Positions 22,006 through 33,735 of a stretch of DNA of 64,000 nt are shown piece by piece; the first letter of the stretch is position 1; every line of letters begins with the position of its first letter. The notes under the pieces are model-generated. The model did not search any database. It was not told where the DNA came from and saw only the letters and a list, made by a program, of their open reading frames with translations. Origin of the DNA: Ascaphus truei (lineage: Eukaryota > Chordata > Amphibia > Anura > Ascaphidae); the NCBI GenBank assembly GCA_036426205.1, contig WSYH01002420.1:7774-71773 (forward strand), in the 5' to 3' direction. The translations under genes and the position numbers were made by a program.

Positions 22006-22778
22006 TGTGACAAACGCCCCTCTTTTGTAGTGCTGACGTCTGTCTGGGTTCTTCCCGTCACAGTCTTCTAGGGTTAATTATACAACAAACAGGATCATGC
22101 AAAGTATTATGCTGCTTAACTCAGGCTTCTGCCTGCTTTATTTTCATCCAAGTAAGGTACTGCAGCTTTAACATGTGAAGGTTAGAGGTACTCAGATACT
22201 TTCATTCAGCAGTTCACATATTTCAGTGTTACCATATTTCCCACACTGTTATTTCAAGAAATAAAACCAAAATCATATAAGCAAAATCCTATCCCTTTCA
22301 GGGATCTAACTACACATCAGAATCAGTCTCTCTAACAGCTGCTGGCCAACTAAACTGGTTCCCCAGCTTAAAACAATGCTCTCTCATTTAGGGTCACAAG
22401 ATACAGCACAGTCTTTTAGCAACAGCAGTAACCATTTGTTTTGTCTTATCTGTTCGTGGAGTCCAGGCAAATCCTCTGGTACTGTGATACGTGGAGGGGC
22501 CGTCAACCCCGATACTGGATGCAGGGGAGCAGCGACACCCCCAGCCCCCAGGCTCCAAGGAGAGAGAGTGAAATGCAAAACCTCTCTGCTCTAAGTACCT
22601 GTGCATGTGATTAGAAGAGCAGGTGAGGGACAACTAGAGCCATTGTAATCTGTGGTCTGGATTTTCCATCCAGCTGCCTGAGTTAATGGGAAGCTGTGGA
22701 ACGGATCATTAACTATTCCTGCACTTTCTGCTCTAAAACGGGGCAGAAAGCTGCCTAACATCTTTGGACTATGTCACA
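22006..22778. repeat. Candidate solo LTR (TGTGAC...GTCACA)
   Basis: The 773-bp unit starts TGTGACAAACGCCCC and ends ACTATGTCACA: TG...CA ends with 6-base inverted termini. It is flanked by ATAT on both sides, but the surroundings are AT repeats, so the target duplication is weak evidence. There is no coding frame. The family is not recognised. Confidence 0.42.
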
Positions 22779-22785
22779 ATATACA

Positions 22786-23443
22786 CATATATATATTTAC
22801 ACACACATGATGAACCAATATACAAATAAATGTAGAAGGGTTATCAAAAACATGCTCTACTGCAAATACCACTTCTCCATACAGACACAGTATAATAAAA
22901 TCATATTTCCTAAAAAAATCCAATCTCATCTTCCAATGAAAAGCCTCAAATGCCAATCAAAACATTACATTTACATTGTATATATGATGCATACAATCTA
23001 TGCACCATGTACACTCTGCCAATGAATGTTAACAATAACATATTCCAAACAAAATACCAATACATCCAAACAAGTTTACTATTTAAACCAATCAAGTCAC
23101 CATAAATCAATTAGCATTCATTAATCAAATCACTAAACAATTTAAATTCCATCCATAAGAATTAAACAATTAACTATTTCAATCGTTAAACAGAACAAGT
23201 TACCATCAGACAAAATATAAATACCAAAAAGAATACAATATACAAAAGCAAACCTCACCATGACCTAAAGTACACCATACAAGACCAAAAATTACATCTA
23301 TCTAATTCTAAAATACATTACACACACATTTATGCATAGCAGCATAGCCAAAATCATTTTAAATACTGCAAAACGAGCTTTTAAAACATAATTTCTTACC
23401 CTGTATGTATATATCAATCTAGACATACATACATACATACATA
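22786..23443 (+). repeat. Dispersed repeat, first copy (second at 57010-57675)
   Basis: About 650 bases, A-rich, closely similar over the whole length and in the same orientation at 57010-57675. Both copies start in a CA-rich tract and end in (CATA)n. No frames are conserved between the copies, so it is non-coding. MITE-2 is inserted at a TA in the terminal (CATA)n of this copy only. Confidence 0.82.
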
Positions 23444-23840
23444 CTGCTGCGACACACTTTATTCGAGCAAATACCCAGTATGTACCTGGCAGATACCTGG
23501 AATGCGCCGCTCCTCACCTCTGACAAGCCCAGTTGCGTTTGCCTTCCCAGCCATGGTTCATGCCTGGCTGACGGGCGGTTGATCTGTTAAATGATAATGA
23601 TTAGGATTTAATAGGCTGCAATGCTTCGCGTGTCTACCAGATGGCATAAATTCATGAATTGTAATGCAGTATATATATATATACTGTGCAGTATTGCAGC
23701 CAGCGGGAATAAAATGCTTCAATCCCTGCCTGGAAAATAACCCAATGCACTCGGGCAGAAAACAGTCACAAACCTCAATACACCCGGGTATACCCGAATT
23801 CGTGGGACTAGCCGAGCTCGAATAAAGTGTGTCGCCAGTG
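23444..23840. mobile_element. MITE-2, 397 bp, inverted copy of MITE-1
   Basis: Ends CTGCTGCGACACACTTTATT and, reversed, CACTGGCGACACACTTTATT, flanked by TA (23442-23443 and 23841-23842). It is the same length as MITE-1 (5236-5632) and in opposite orientation, with few differences. It contains a TATATATATATA core and no coding sequence. Confidence 0.9.
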
Positions 23841-24128
23841 TATGTCTGTAAACCTTCCCTTCTTGATAGTCTTTGCTATCTCTCAAAAATTTACGTTGTT
23901 GACGTTGTTTTGATTCTTTTATAAATTTGTCTGTTCCTTCCATAAGTTTAGTCTCTTGATTTGTGAACTCTGTATTAGTTTGCCATTTTTCTGTTTCTTT
24001 AAGTTGTGCTGTTTATTCAGTATTTACAGTTTTGAGTTTGATGTTGTGAGATTCCACTAATAACTTCATCAAAGAGGCTGAGCAATGACTTAGTATTAGA
24101 TCCCATTTCCGTAGAAACTCTGGATCTG
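23841..24128 (-). pseudogene. PLE-A ORF1, downstream part
   Basis: The minus-strand reading shows LRKWDLILSHCS, a charged helical stretch and KFLRDSKDYQEGKVY, the C-terminal part of the PLE N-terminal ORF, with one frameshift or stop near 24012. Its upstream part lies 3.9 kb away at 28077-28398, beyond an inserted transposon. Confidence 0.75.
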
Positions 24129-24754
24129 TACTGATGCAGCGGCCGTTATTCGAACACTTCACGCATCATGTACATCATGTCAAATCCCGATTTGAAACCG
24201 CGGGATGAATCTCAGCCTTCCCGCACTAAGATGCGAGCGCGGTGAGAGCAGAAAAATAATTTTTAGTTTTTTGGCTTTTAAAAACATGAAATTGACACAG
24301 TAGCACAGTAGCACAGTACTGTTCACAGGAAGAAAAAAAGGTAGCGCTAGGTCCTAGAATATGGGCCGGCTGCCTATGATATACCTCTGACCCCTGGTCA
24401 GACAGTAGAAGTGGAAAAGAAGTTATATCTATGGCGCTCTGCACTAAAATCACTATATTAAAAAATAATAAAATAAAATAATAATAAAAGTTAAATAATA
24501 AATATCAATATACAACCAGTATCAATGATGTGGCCCGTACATTGAGGTGCTCCACGTGGTGATAGATACATGAAAAGATAAAAAAAATCATAGCATAATA
24601 CTGCAACAAACAATAAATCAACATACAACACACACTCAATACTAGACAAACGCTGAGAACAACAGGTGACAATTAGCAATATATAAACACATTTAATTAA
24701 AATAAACCCTACTTTACTAAACTTCCGTCATACCTTAGGGATACCACCCACATA

Positions 24755-25678
24755 TTGCAGACCCTCAATGACATTCAATGGCAGCCACATTATTATTTAG
24801 TTACAGCCGACGTCACGTCATTATATACTGTTATCGACCATGTACAGGGTTGTGATGCTATTGGCCAGGTTTTAGACAATGACCCTTCAGTTTCACCAGC
24901 ATTCAAATCATTTCTTATTTCTGGTATACAATTTATTCTTTCACATAATTTTTTTAATTTTAATGATTTATATTTTTTATAGATATGTGGCACCGCCATG
25001 GGACCCAGGTTTGCTCCTAGCTATGCTAATTTATTCATGGGCAGCTGGGAAAACAAATTCATCTGGTCCAGCTGCCCTTTTGGAGCAGACCTGGTACTAT
25101 GGCGGCGCTACATCAACGACATTTTTTTCATTTGGTCTGGTTCATTACAGCAGCTAGAGCTATTTCAAGATTACATTAATAACAATTTATTTAATTTGAA
25201 ATTTTCATTTGCATCTAGCAATATTTCTATAGAATTTTTAGACTTGGTTATCTACATCAACAATAACACACTGCATACCAAAACTCACTTTAAGAAAGTT
25301 CAAGCTAATAATTATTTACATGCCAATAGTCATCACAACCCTGCGTGGATCGATAACATTCCCAAAGGACAATTTATCAGACTTAAGAGAAACAGTTCCA
25401 CAGCAGATGCATTTCACACACCGGCACAAGATCTCAAGAACAAATTCAATAATAGAAAATATTCATCAAAACATTTAGATCACATCATATCAGAAATAGA
25501 ATTAGTAGATCGATCGACTCTTTTACAGTATAAACCAAAACAAACCATAACCACATCTCAGATACCATTCATCACACAGTACAACCAGATGGCCCTTGGT
25601 ATAAAGAAAATCATTCAAAAATATTGGCCAATTTTAAGGAAGGATAAAGACCTAGTAGAAATATCAAACCTAAGATAA
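24755..25678 (+). pseudogene. PLE-B reverse transcriptase, 5'-truncated
   Basis: Motif A is intact (TADVTSLYTVI, near 24800-24835). An in-frame TAG at 24980-24982 separates it from motif B (GTAMGPRFAPSYANL, near 24988-25030). Motif C is YINDIFF near 25110, where the second catalytic Asp position is N-D instead of D-D. The thumb (KGQFIRLKR) and the rest are open to the TAA at 25676-25678. The missing fingers and the stop make it inactive. Confidence 0.85.
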
Positions 25679-26262
25679 TATTTACGAAAGCACCCAACAT
25701 CAAACCTAAGATAATATTTACGAAAGCACCCAACATAGGCCAAAAGCTTGCCCCCAGCTGCCCTCTAAAACGCAAAAGTTATCAAATTAAAAATGGTATC
25801 AAAGGTTATTATACATGTAATACATGTACAGCTTGTAAATATAGTGCCAGAAAACTTTCCTTCACTTCCACCAAAACACGTAAGACATACACCATAAAAC
25901 AATATATCACATGTAATAGTACGAATATTATTTATCTCCTTGAATGTCCTTGCGGTCTGCAATATGTGGGGATGACTACCAGGCCCATCAAACGTCATCT
26001 ATATGAACATATTTATAACATCACTAGGGGCCTGGTCTCACACAATGTGTCCAAACATTTTCTCCAAGTGCACAATAAAGTCCCAAAGGGCCTTAAATGT
26101 GTGGCCATTGAGGCCATGACACTTAATTGGCATGGAGGTGATATGAAAAGTATACTGGGAAGAAGAGAGTCCTTTTGGATCTACGAATTGCAAACTTTAG
26201 CACCGTTTAAATATAGATTAAATATAGAATTTGACCTGAAGCCCTTTCTTCTAGATAAATAA
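25679..26262 (+). pseudogene. PLE-B Cys-rich linker and GIY-YIG endonuclease
   Basis: After the RT stop a 32-base segment is duplicated in tandem (about 25669-25699 and 25703-25733), shifting the frame. A CNTCTACKY linker follows near 25820, then IIYLLECPCGLQYVGMTTRP (GIY-YIG core) near 25930-25990, an EH pair, and a C-terminal FWIYELQTL block. The frame is open to the TAA at 26260-26262. Confidence 0.83.
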
Positions 26263-27152
26263 GAGATATTAGTCACATGTGGTATGTGCCACGCTTCATT
26301 TCTGGGTCGGTTTGGTGGCTTAGGCCACTAGAACTGGATTAATATGCAGATACCCAATTACACTAGAATTAATCACTCATGTGATTTCTTTCATAACTTT
26401 CATATATATCATTATATATTATCTATATATTTTTAATCTCACTATACACAGTTCTATTATTCATCTATATACTCACCTTTAGTTATTAGTAGATATCTTA
26501 TTAAGTATTTTCTTAGATAGTAATTTCACATAAACTTTATACATTCACAAAATTTAGGATTTATTTTTATTTTTATCTTTATTTTTATCAATATTCACAT
26601 AGTATTTTTAATAGATTAGCCACTTCACATTAAGGGTATATTATAGGAAAATATTGTTATAAAGGTGACCTATATACGTAATGGTCACATCACATCAACT
26701 GGTGTCTTGATCCTCGTTCTGCTCAATATTCTTCACTAGATAGCCACTGGGCGTATTACTATGGTCTCTTTGGTAAAAATAACTGATTAGCAATGGCTAA
26801 TATGGAGTAGCATTCTAGAATTTCTATATGACCAAATTAATATATACTGCCACTACATCTATGTATGTTTCAATTAAGTGATGATTTGTTTAGAATGCTA
26901 CTGCTATCTATTTTTATATTTATATTTACTTTCATTCATCTATGTGCATTCAAACCAGATATTCTTATGTTTTAATTGTTGTCTTTTGTTTTATTTGTCT
27001 ATGTTTATGTTTGTTTCTGCTGAGCATCCCTGTCCGTTTGTCAGTGTACCAACTGCGCATGACCAAGTTTTGGGATATGTGTATTGTACCTTTAAACCGG
27101 AACTATATATACTGGGACACACAGGGACTTTATTGTTATTATCTTTGCACCC

Positions 27153-27190
27153 CTGATGAAGGGAGCAAGACTTCCGAAATGCGTAGGGTG
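27153..27190 (+). ncRNA. Hammerhead-like motif of PLE-B
   Basis: CTGATGA (27153-27159), extra A, stem II GGGAG/CTTCC with loop CAAGA, then GAAA (27176-27179) and TGCGTAGG. The core bases are canonical apart from the extra A; one stem II pair is G-U. The stem I partner is not obvious. Confidence 0.65.
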
Positions 27191-28076
27191 GTCCTGCGTG
27201 ACACTCTACATTTTATTCATCTGATACCCCCTTGGAAGTCCACTGCTGCAGCCTGACTATAGTTCGGCAGCGAATCTGCCACCATCTGCTATACCACACT
27301 ACTCGGCGGAGCCTGGGCTAGACGCCTCTGCAGGCAACGATCCCACGGCAGCCACTGCACATGCGCAGATCGAATTGGAGACGGAGGCAAACACCACAGA
27401 CCGGAGAGGTCTTCTCCCGTGCACACAGGAGAGCTCCACGCCCAAACGCAGATGCCAGAGCCAGCAGCTGTTCATCCATAAAAGGGGATACTCTTTAATA
27501 TATCCATTGCCTGAAACCGCCTTGCCTCTGGTAAGCAGGTACCTTCTCCTGAGCATGAGTGTCCTGTTAGGACCTTTTCATATGTATTTTATTCATGATA
27601 TGTTTTAATTAAATGTGTTTATATTGCTAATTGTCACCTGTTCTCAGTGTTTGTCTAGTATTGAGTGTGTGTTGTATGTTGGTTTATTGTTTGTTGCAGT
27701 ATTATGCTATGATTTTTTTATCTTTTCATGTATCTATCACCACGTGGAGCACCTCAATGGACAGGTCACATCATTGATACTGGTTGTATATTGATATTTA
27801 TTATTTGACTTTTATTATTATTTTATTTTATTATTTTTTAATATAGTGATTTCAGTGCAGAGCGCCATAGATATAACATCTTTTCCACAGTACTGTACAC
27901 ATTACAATTCATCCATTTTATTGCAATCGAAGAAACAGAATCCATGAAATTAAACAAAACATCCGCGATAAGCGCAGGTGCCTGGGGCGATTTGCCGCGT
28001 TCATGCTGCGTAGGGAACAGCAGAGAACTCAAAATCGGCGCCGAGATGTGTTCGAATAATGGCCGCTGCATCAGTA

Positions 28077-28398
28077 TGTTGGTGGGAAGGTGACAAGTTG
28101 AGTCGTAGACCTCGTGGAATTAGGTCAGTTTTCAAATAATTCTCTAAACTTGCCACCTCCCACCAAAGTCTGGCCCGCTGTTTGTAAATTTTATCTAGGC
28201 CTAGAAAATATGTGTTGATGTTACTGTACTAGCTGTGTCATCCAGTGTATTTCCATCTAATAAGAACACACTGGCAGCCTCACTAAGCCAAGTATCGAAA
28301 TCGGGTTGTGCAAGAGGAAGCCAGCCATAATCTAAAAAATAATTATTGTTATAATTGGAATTACAGTGTAATAGCGAGCTGGGAGTGCGAATGGGCAC
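28077..28398 (-). pseudogene. PLE-A ORF1, upstream part
   Basis: Reading leftward from 28398: FLDYGWLPL, DFDTWLSEAASVF, GNTLDDTAS, then (after a frame change near 28200) RARLWWEVASLENYLKTD and IPRGLR, homologous to ORF1 of PLE-1. The frame runs straight into the TA at 28075-28076, where the TIR element sits. A short plus-strand piece at about 28863-28915 encodes GNTLDDTAT again, a second inverted scrap of the same ORF. Positions 28400-29140 are otherwise unassigned. Confidence 0.78.
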
Positions 28399-29143
28399 TA
28401 GTCCACCAATAAACTAGATCAAGGGAAAAGGGGAAAGATGGGAAAGACTCCCGCATCAGCTGGCATAGATATATAGTAGTGTGTAGGGTAGTATGGAGTG
28501 GCAAAAAGGTGCAAATGGGGATAAGGGTAAAAATACTAAAACAAACAAAAAGAAACCCCAATGACTGCACTCGTGTTGCCAATGTTGAAATGATGATTCG
28601 ATTAAAATAATTTTAATTCAAAAAGAACATAATAAAATAATGTTGTATAGAGGGATATGGTAATTATGTCCACGACCATTCCCTAATGACATGTACCAGT
28701 TCCTGTTCAAAAGTCAATTTTTAAAAGTTGTGGTTATATGTGCCTCAATCAGTCGGATGCCAAATATATATGATCCTACTCCTTAAACCCAGCTTAGTAA
28801 GCAAGTAGATGGAGGTATAGAAGCTTAACATAAGTATATAGTTTAAGGTGATTATCTAAAATGGAAGAGGGAAATACACTGGATGACACAGCTACTAACA
28901 TCAATACATATGCAAACAATTTCCAACATTGTTACTCCAAACTAATTTAAATGCTTTGCATATGAAGGACACGGGTTAAAGAGTAGATGTGGCACAGGAG
29001 ATGCAATTGTACTAATGCTTTCATACACTTATTCCTTTTGATTGATTACTTTAGCTCACATACAGTACTGTACAGTACAGTGCATGTGGTACAATGCCGA
29101 ATTAGACAGAAAAAAACCTATAAACATAATTAATTTTCAATGT

Positions 29144-29340
29144 ACATTCAGTCCTCGGTTATCCAACACAATGCGTTACTCAAAATGGTGTTGTAAAGCG
29201 AAACGTTGTAAAGTGAAACACGTTTTCCCATAGGAACACTGTTTAAATGAAAGGTTCTGTTCCTGAAGGCATTTTTAACACTAAAATACACCAAATATTT
29301 TATGCAGGCAATAAGATATGCAGCACACACATAAATTATA
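29144..29340. mobile_element. Partial Tigger/pogo-like MITE
   Basis: Starts CAGTCCTCGGTTATCCAACA and is nearly identical to the first 200 bases of the full copy at 29901-30361, then stops at a TG-rich minisatellite. The short frames through it are not genes. Confidence 0.7.
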
Positions 29341-29349
29341 TAGTGTATA

Positions 29350-29500
29350 TACTTGTGTGTGTGTGGGGGGGGGATTGAGTGTGTGTATGTGGGGGGGGGG
29401 ATTGAGTGTGTGTGGGGGGGGATTGAGTGTGTGAGTGTGGTGATTGATTGGGTGTATGTGGCGAGTGTGTGTATGTGGTGATTGATTGAGAGAGTGTGTG
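29350..29500. repeat. TG/GATTGAGTG minisatellite
   Basis: Tandem, irregular units built on GTGTGTGTGGGGGG and GATTGAGTG. It lies directly outside a hAT-like terminus (29509). The same combination, inverted, is seen at 34983-35365. Long frames in this tract are artefacts. Confidence 0.75.
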
Positions 29501-29508
29501 TTGTAATG

Positions 29509-29890
29509 CAGTGGTGCGCAAACTGGGGGGGGCAATGAGGCGCAAGATTATTTAGGGGGGCGCAGGCGGCGCGTGACGAAAACTGGGTGCGCGGGCCGGC
29601 AGATGCTGTGCGTGAGGGGTGGCCAAGAAGATGTGCATGGGCGGGCAGCCGAAGATGTGTGCGGGTGGCTGAACAGGATAGTGCAGGTGGCGGCAACGTG
29701 ATGGTGTGTGAGCGCACGCGCAGGGGCTTCGGAGGTACGGGGAGGAGCACGCCCGAGCACGGTGAAGTCAAATGCCCCTCCCGGTGTCTGCCCTGCAATA
29801 GCGCTGTGTTCCTGCTCTCCTCCGCTGGCAACCTGCTTCGCTGCGATCCTCTGCAAGTGAGAGGGTAGGCTGCACCTATATCAATCATAC
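29509..29890. mobile_element. hAT-type fragment (CAGTGGTGCGCAAACTGGGG end)
   Basis: The terminal sequence matches the usual hAT pattern CAGxGGTGxxCAAACT and resembles both ends of the element at 34589-35004. The interior is GC-rich and no second end is visible, so it is truncated, perhaps by the MITE at 29901. Confidence 0.6.
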
Positions 29891-29900
29891 TATGAATGTA

Positions 29901-30361
29901 CAGGCAGTCCTCGGTTATCCGACACAATGCGTTACTCAAAATGGCGTTGTAAATCGAAATGTTGTAAAGCGAAACACGTTTTCCCATAGGAACACTGTTT
30001 AAATGAAAGATTCCGTTCCTGAAGTCATTTTTAACACTAAAATACACCAAATATTTTATGCAGGCAATAAGATATGCAGCACACACAAATTATAGTGTAT
30101 ATACTGTATTATATATATAATATAACATAATAAATAATATATTATATAGTATAATATCATCATATGGAACGCGTCCGACGCTTTGCAACGTGTTTATGGT
30201 GAATGGGTATATTATATACACCCATACACAACGTTGCAAAGCGTCGTAAGAGCGTTGGATAAGCCATTTTGGCGTTGTAAAAATGAATATAGGTATCCAT
30301 TGCATAGCGTTGGATAAGCCATTCGTTGTAAAGCGTAGCGTTGTAAAACGAGGACTGCCTG
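29901..30361. mobile_element. Tigger/pogo-like MITE, 461 bp
   Basis: The ends CAGGCAGTCCTCG and CGAGGACTGCCTG are perfect inverted repeats, flanked by TA (29899-29900 and 30362-30363). The interior holds further inverted GTTGTAAAGCG words and a GACGCTTTGCAACG hairpin near 30175-30250. It has no transposase, so it is non-autonomous. Confidence 0.88.
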
Positions 30362-30689
30362 TAGCTTTAAGATGTTAGTAGCAAAGGTAAAATCTTTAAA
30401 AAAGCTGCCCACATGTCAATAGCATAATGAACAGTTTTGTTATGTATGTGAGGCTAAAAGTATATACTGCTGCGGCCAAGTTTATTCGAGCATTTGCCCG
30501 TTCTCGGCCGCAGCAGTAGCTTGGCGCGCGCCGGAGGGTGACGGGCGCGCGCCTCAAAAACTGCTGTGAGGCTGATAGGTGCGGGGAAAAAATTAGGAAG
30601 AGGAAGGAGAGGGTGAAGAGTATGTGGGGGAAAGAAGATGAAAGGGAAATAATGAGGTATAAAGTAATGCCTTGGGAGTGAGTAATTTA

Positions 30690-31240
30690 GCTCACAGTCA
30701 AGGTACTGTAAGTGACATGATGTGGTACAATGCCCGGGAAATTAGAAACAGAAAGAAAACTATAAACATGAAGTAATGGTAATGTATCAGTCCCGGTTAT
30801 CCAACAAAATGGCGCTTACTCAAATGGTGTTGTAAAGCGAAACTGGTTAAGTGGAACCATTTCCCATAGGCAACACTGTTTAATGAAGGTCTGTTCCATG
30901 AGGCTTTTAAAACCTAAAATACACAAATTTATTCATGAAGCAATAAGATACTGCAGACCACACTAAAATATAGTGTATATACGTGTATATATTATAATAA
31001 ACATAATAAATATAGATTTATTAGTTAGATATAATTATGATAGTTATTATTATATATATTGCTCTTACGACGCTTTGCAACGTTGTTTATATGAATGTGT
31101 ATATATTAGACACAAATAACAACGTTGCAAAGCGTTGTTAAGAGCGTTGGATATGCCATTTTGGCGTTGTAGAAAATGAATATAGGTATCCAGTGCATAG
31201 AGTTGGATAAGGACCATTAGTTGTAGGCGGGCTTTGGCGG
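30690..31240. repeat. Noisy copy of the 29050-30360 MITE region
   Basis: It follows 29050-29340 and then 30120-30345 in order, with a very high density of one-base indels and without the minisatellite/hAT segment. It includes the left flank of the partial MITE (the TTAGCTCACA and GGTACAATGCC words). The error pattern resembles unpolished long-read sequence, not evolutionary divergence. Confidence 0.7.
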
Positions 31241-31657
31241 ATGACCTGTATTCATTTCTACTTGTATTTAAACGTGGTGCTATGTTAACATTTATGTTTT
31301 CCGTTACAATGCTTCCTTGAAGCTGTATACAAATTTTAGGTCCCCATCGAGGACGATGGGATTCACCGGGGGGAAACGACTGGACAGAGTTTTAGGCGAA
31401 AATAAAGTCTCATGTAATAATGCCTTACATCATCTCTCCTGTTGGATGTAGTCAACTATGGACATAGAAAAAGGTTGGCCTATGTAGTAAAAGGGTGTGT
31501 GAAGGACATCCTCATCACAGATCAAATGTATAGTGCCACATATATCAAAACACTAATGCAGATGAAAAAAGTGGGGGGAGGGGAGGGGGAGATAAGGGAT
31601 AAATGAGGCGAAAGTGTGTATTCGAGCCAATAAGTGCACAGTTATCGACGCAAGCAG

Positions 31658-31664
31658 NNNNNNN
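31658..31664. other. Assembly gap (7 N)
   Basis: Seven undetermined bases. The size is probably nominal. It lies between two copies of a GC-rich block (30509 and 31665). Confidence 0.98.
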
Positions 31665-32057
31665 GGCCGCAGCAGTAGCTTGGCGCGCGCCGGAGGGTGA
31701 CGGGCGCGCGCTGAAGCAGCGGAAGAGCACCCTCCGATCGGGGCGCTCTCCCTACCGCTGCCGGGTCCGCCGGGTCCCCCGGAACCCCCTGCCGCCGTTC
31801 CCCACATCGCGGGACACCAGGGCTCCCTCGGGGAGCCCTGGACGCGCGTGCAGGGGGCGCAGGCTCCCGATGACGCGTGGCCGAGGGGCGGCCACTAGCA
31901 AGCCGGGAAATCTCCCGGCTTGCGGATCTGGCCGTAGTGCGATTAAGTGTGTCGCCAGTGTATAACTCAAAAATGTTGTAATGCACTCATTTAATTTGTC
32001 CTATATAATCTGGCTATAATGCTTGATGATGCCAACTGCATCAACATTGTTTTTTAT

Positions 32058-33730
32058 TGTGACAGTGAGGGGGTAATCAGGCTCTTAATAAAGGCCAAGT
32101 CCTGTTTTTGTTACCTCTGATTGGAGTATAATGGTTCAAGAGTGATAGCTCTTGAGCCCAGTCACTGTACATGCATACTGTAACTTGTAATTTGCAACAT
32201 TAAAGATGTTTTGTGTTTTTGCCATTCCAGGGATGCCAACGAGCAGGGATTACTAGGGTATGAGTTTCAAGGGGGTTATGCAGATAATTTTTTGTCAGAA
32301 CGTGCCCTGGTACTTGGGGTCCGGAGTTGTCATTTCCCCTAAAAATGTACCCGAGAATCATGCCTGGTTCTCGTATACATGTAGGCACATTGTCCTGGCA
32401 ATATCCCCCCTTGAAAATGCTTGCATGACTCACTGCTTTGGTTCCCTGCTTCAGCATAGCCCAGAAATGTAAATGAGGCAAAGGGATGCAAAGTGTTCCT
32501 GTAACTATAAGGGGTCCCTAGGTTAAGGGGGATACCCAGTTAATGCCCAGGTAGCCCAGAACATATATTGGGGTTCATGGGTGCTCCAACCATATATGAG
32601 GTTAGGGGGGGACTCTCAAAGTCCAGTCTAAATTCAAAGATAGTGTGTGGTCTCAGAGATACTGTGTGGGGAATAAAGGCCAGTAGAAAAATAAAGTGCA
32701 GCTTTCTATTCTATTCCCCATGCACAACGACCTAGGAAATTATTACAAGTATATTTTATTTAATTCTGTAATAGTGCTGGTATGTACTGTTGTGCACTGT
32801 ATATGAGCTGGGACTTTTGGAACCGATGCCCCATAGACTGTCAGGGCTACCAAGTTGGTGCCAGTAAGTCTAGTGGACATCGGAGTTCAAAGTATCCAGA
32901 GGATGCCAGAGGTGTGAAAGCCATTTGGGTAGCGGGAAGGGCTCAAGTACCAAAGTCCTGGGAACAAATGGCAGTCGTCAAGGCTGCCATTCATTCTTCC
33001 AGACCTGGAGGAGCCTGACCCAGCGGGTGGCATGAGATAGCCAGGGACGGAGGTAGCAATCTTGCGCATATCCCTTGGCAATTTCAGATTTCCCGCTGAC
33101 CTGGCTTTCTAGACCGGCTTGGCTCTGATTGGCTACTAAGAAAGTTATATGCTGATTGGCTATAGTATTTTGTGAATGGAGTACCAAGTACTATAAGAAA
33201 CCCTTGAGCTAATCAGGTTTGCTATTCTCAGCACCAGAACTGTGGGCGGGCTTCTCAAAGATGCTCTTGCGCGAATAGCAGAGCACCGGCTTCAGTTTTA
33301 AACCTGAGAAGCCTTCCTGAAAAGTTTCTAAGTCCCGTGTTTAGCGCCCAAGTTTTAATAATCGAACATAGCAGTCGTGGCTGGAACTACAAGCTGATTT
33401 TAGTTCTAGGAGTTTTAGTACTATCACACGGTCAATAAGAGTCCACATTCTCAGAAGAAAAGGGAGCAGTGGCGTGTGGAACTTCACAACAATTTGGGAA
33501 CCAGAGGATTTCAGGCTAAGTCCCGTTTAGGGAAAAACTCTTATTTAGAGTTCCCTGCACCTAGAACAGTCTAGTTTTCAACACCCAGTAAGTGTGCTTT
33601 TCCTCTGTATTTTGTGTTTCACTGTGTGTATGCCTATTTCTGTGAATTAACTACAATTTATTTCATTATCTTGTTTTGCTCAATGAATGATCCTGATAAA
33701 GGTGTACAATAAACCTTGTCTCCTGTGACA
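32058..33730 (+). repeat. Solo LTR related to the Gmr1-like LTRs, perfect TTTAT target duplication
   Basis: Starts TGTGACAGTGAGGGGGTAAT and ends ATAAACCTTGTCTCCTGTGACA. The 5-bp TTTAT is present at 32053-32057 and 33731-33735. The start (GGGG-TAATCAGG-C-TAATAAAGG) and the end (CCCAGTAAGTGT ... GTTTC ... TGACA) align with the LTR at 37267-38778, so it is a diverged relative. No internal coding region is present. Length 1673 bp. Confidence 0.85.
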
Positions 33731-33735
33731 TTTAT

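Larger units (their letters stand above)
24330..27889 (+). mobile_element. PLE-B with inverted pseudo-LTR segments
   Basis: The 5' end shows a pseudo-LTR (24330-24720) that is also found at 62740-63095. About 310 bases of it (24410-24720) return in inverted orientation at 27580-27889, so the element is bounded by inverted repeats, an arrangement reported for PLEs. The RT is 5'-truncated and begins near 24740. Positions 26263-27150 are AT-rich 3' UTR. A hammerhead-like core sits at 27153-27190. Confidence 0.82.
24131..28074. mobile_element. TA-inserting TIR element interrupting PLE-A (contains PLE-B)
   Basis: The ends CTGATGCAGCGGCCGTTATT and (reverse complement) CTGATGCAGCGGCCATTATT form terminal inverted repeats of about 28 bp, flanked by TA at 24129-24130 and 28075-28076. 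Removing the element and one TA rejoins the PLE-A reading frame exactly. The TIRs resemble those of MITE-1/2 and the 30467-31960 element (CTGNTGCG...TTATTCGA). The interior was later invaded by PLE-B. Confidence 0.88.
30467..31960. mobile_element. TA-flanked TIR element with an internal duplication and assembly gap
   Basis: The left end CTGCTGCGGCCAAGTTTATT and right end (reversed) CACTGGCGACACACTTAATC belong to the same TIR family as MITE-1/2, with TA at both borders. A 40-base GC-rich block beginning GGCCGCAGCAGTAGCTTGG occurs at both 30509 and 31665, the second directly after the N run. The true element is therefore probably much shorter, with 30553-31664 spuriously or secondarily inserted. 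The frames in the GC-rich part are not credible genes. Confidence 0.6.

Noticed and set aside
22384..22633. Minus-strand frames in the candidate solo LTR
   Set aside because: No domain or conservation evidence. Two overlapping frames of similar length indicate chance.
29148..30086. 312-residue minus-strand frame
   Set aside because: It runs through a MITE, a minisatellite, a hAT fragment and a second MITE copy; an accidental open frame.
31603..31986. GC-rich island with long frames around the N gap, possible CpG-island promoter
   Set aside because: It lies inside a TA-flanked TIR element, the frames span undetermined bases, and no host exon follows.
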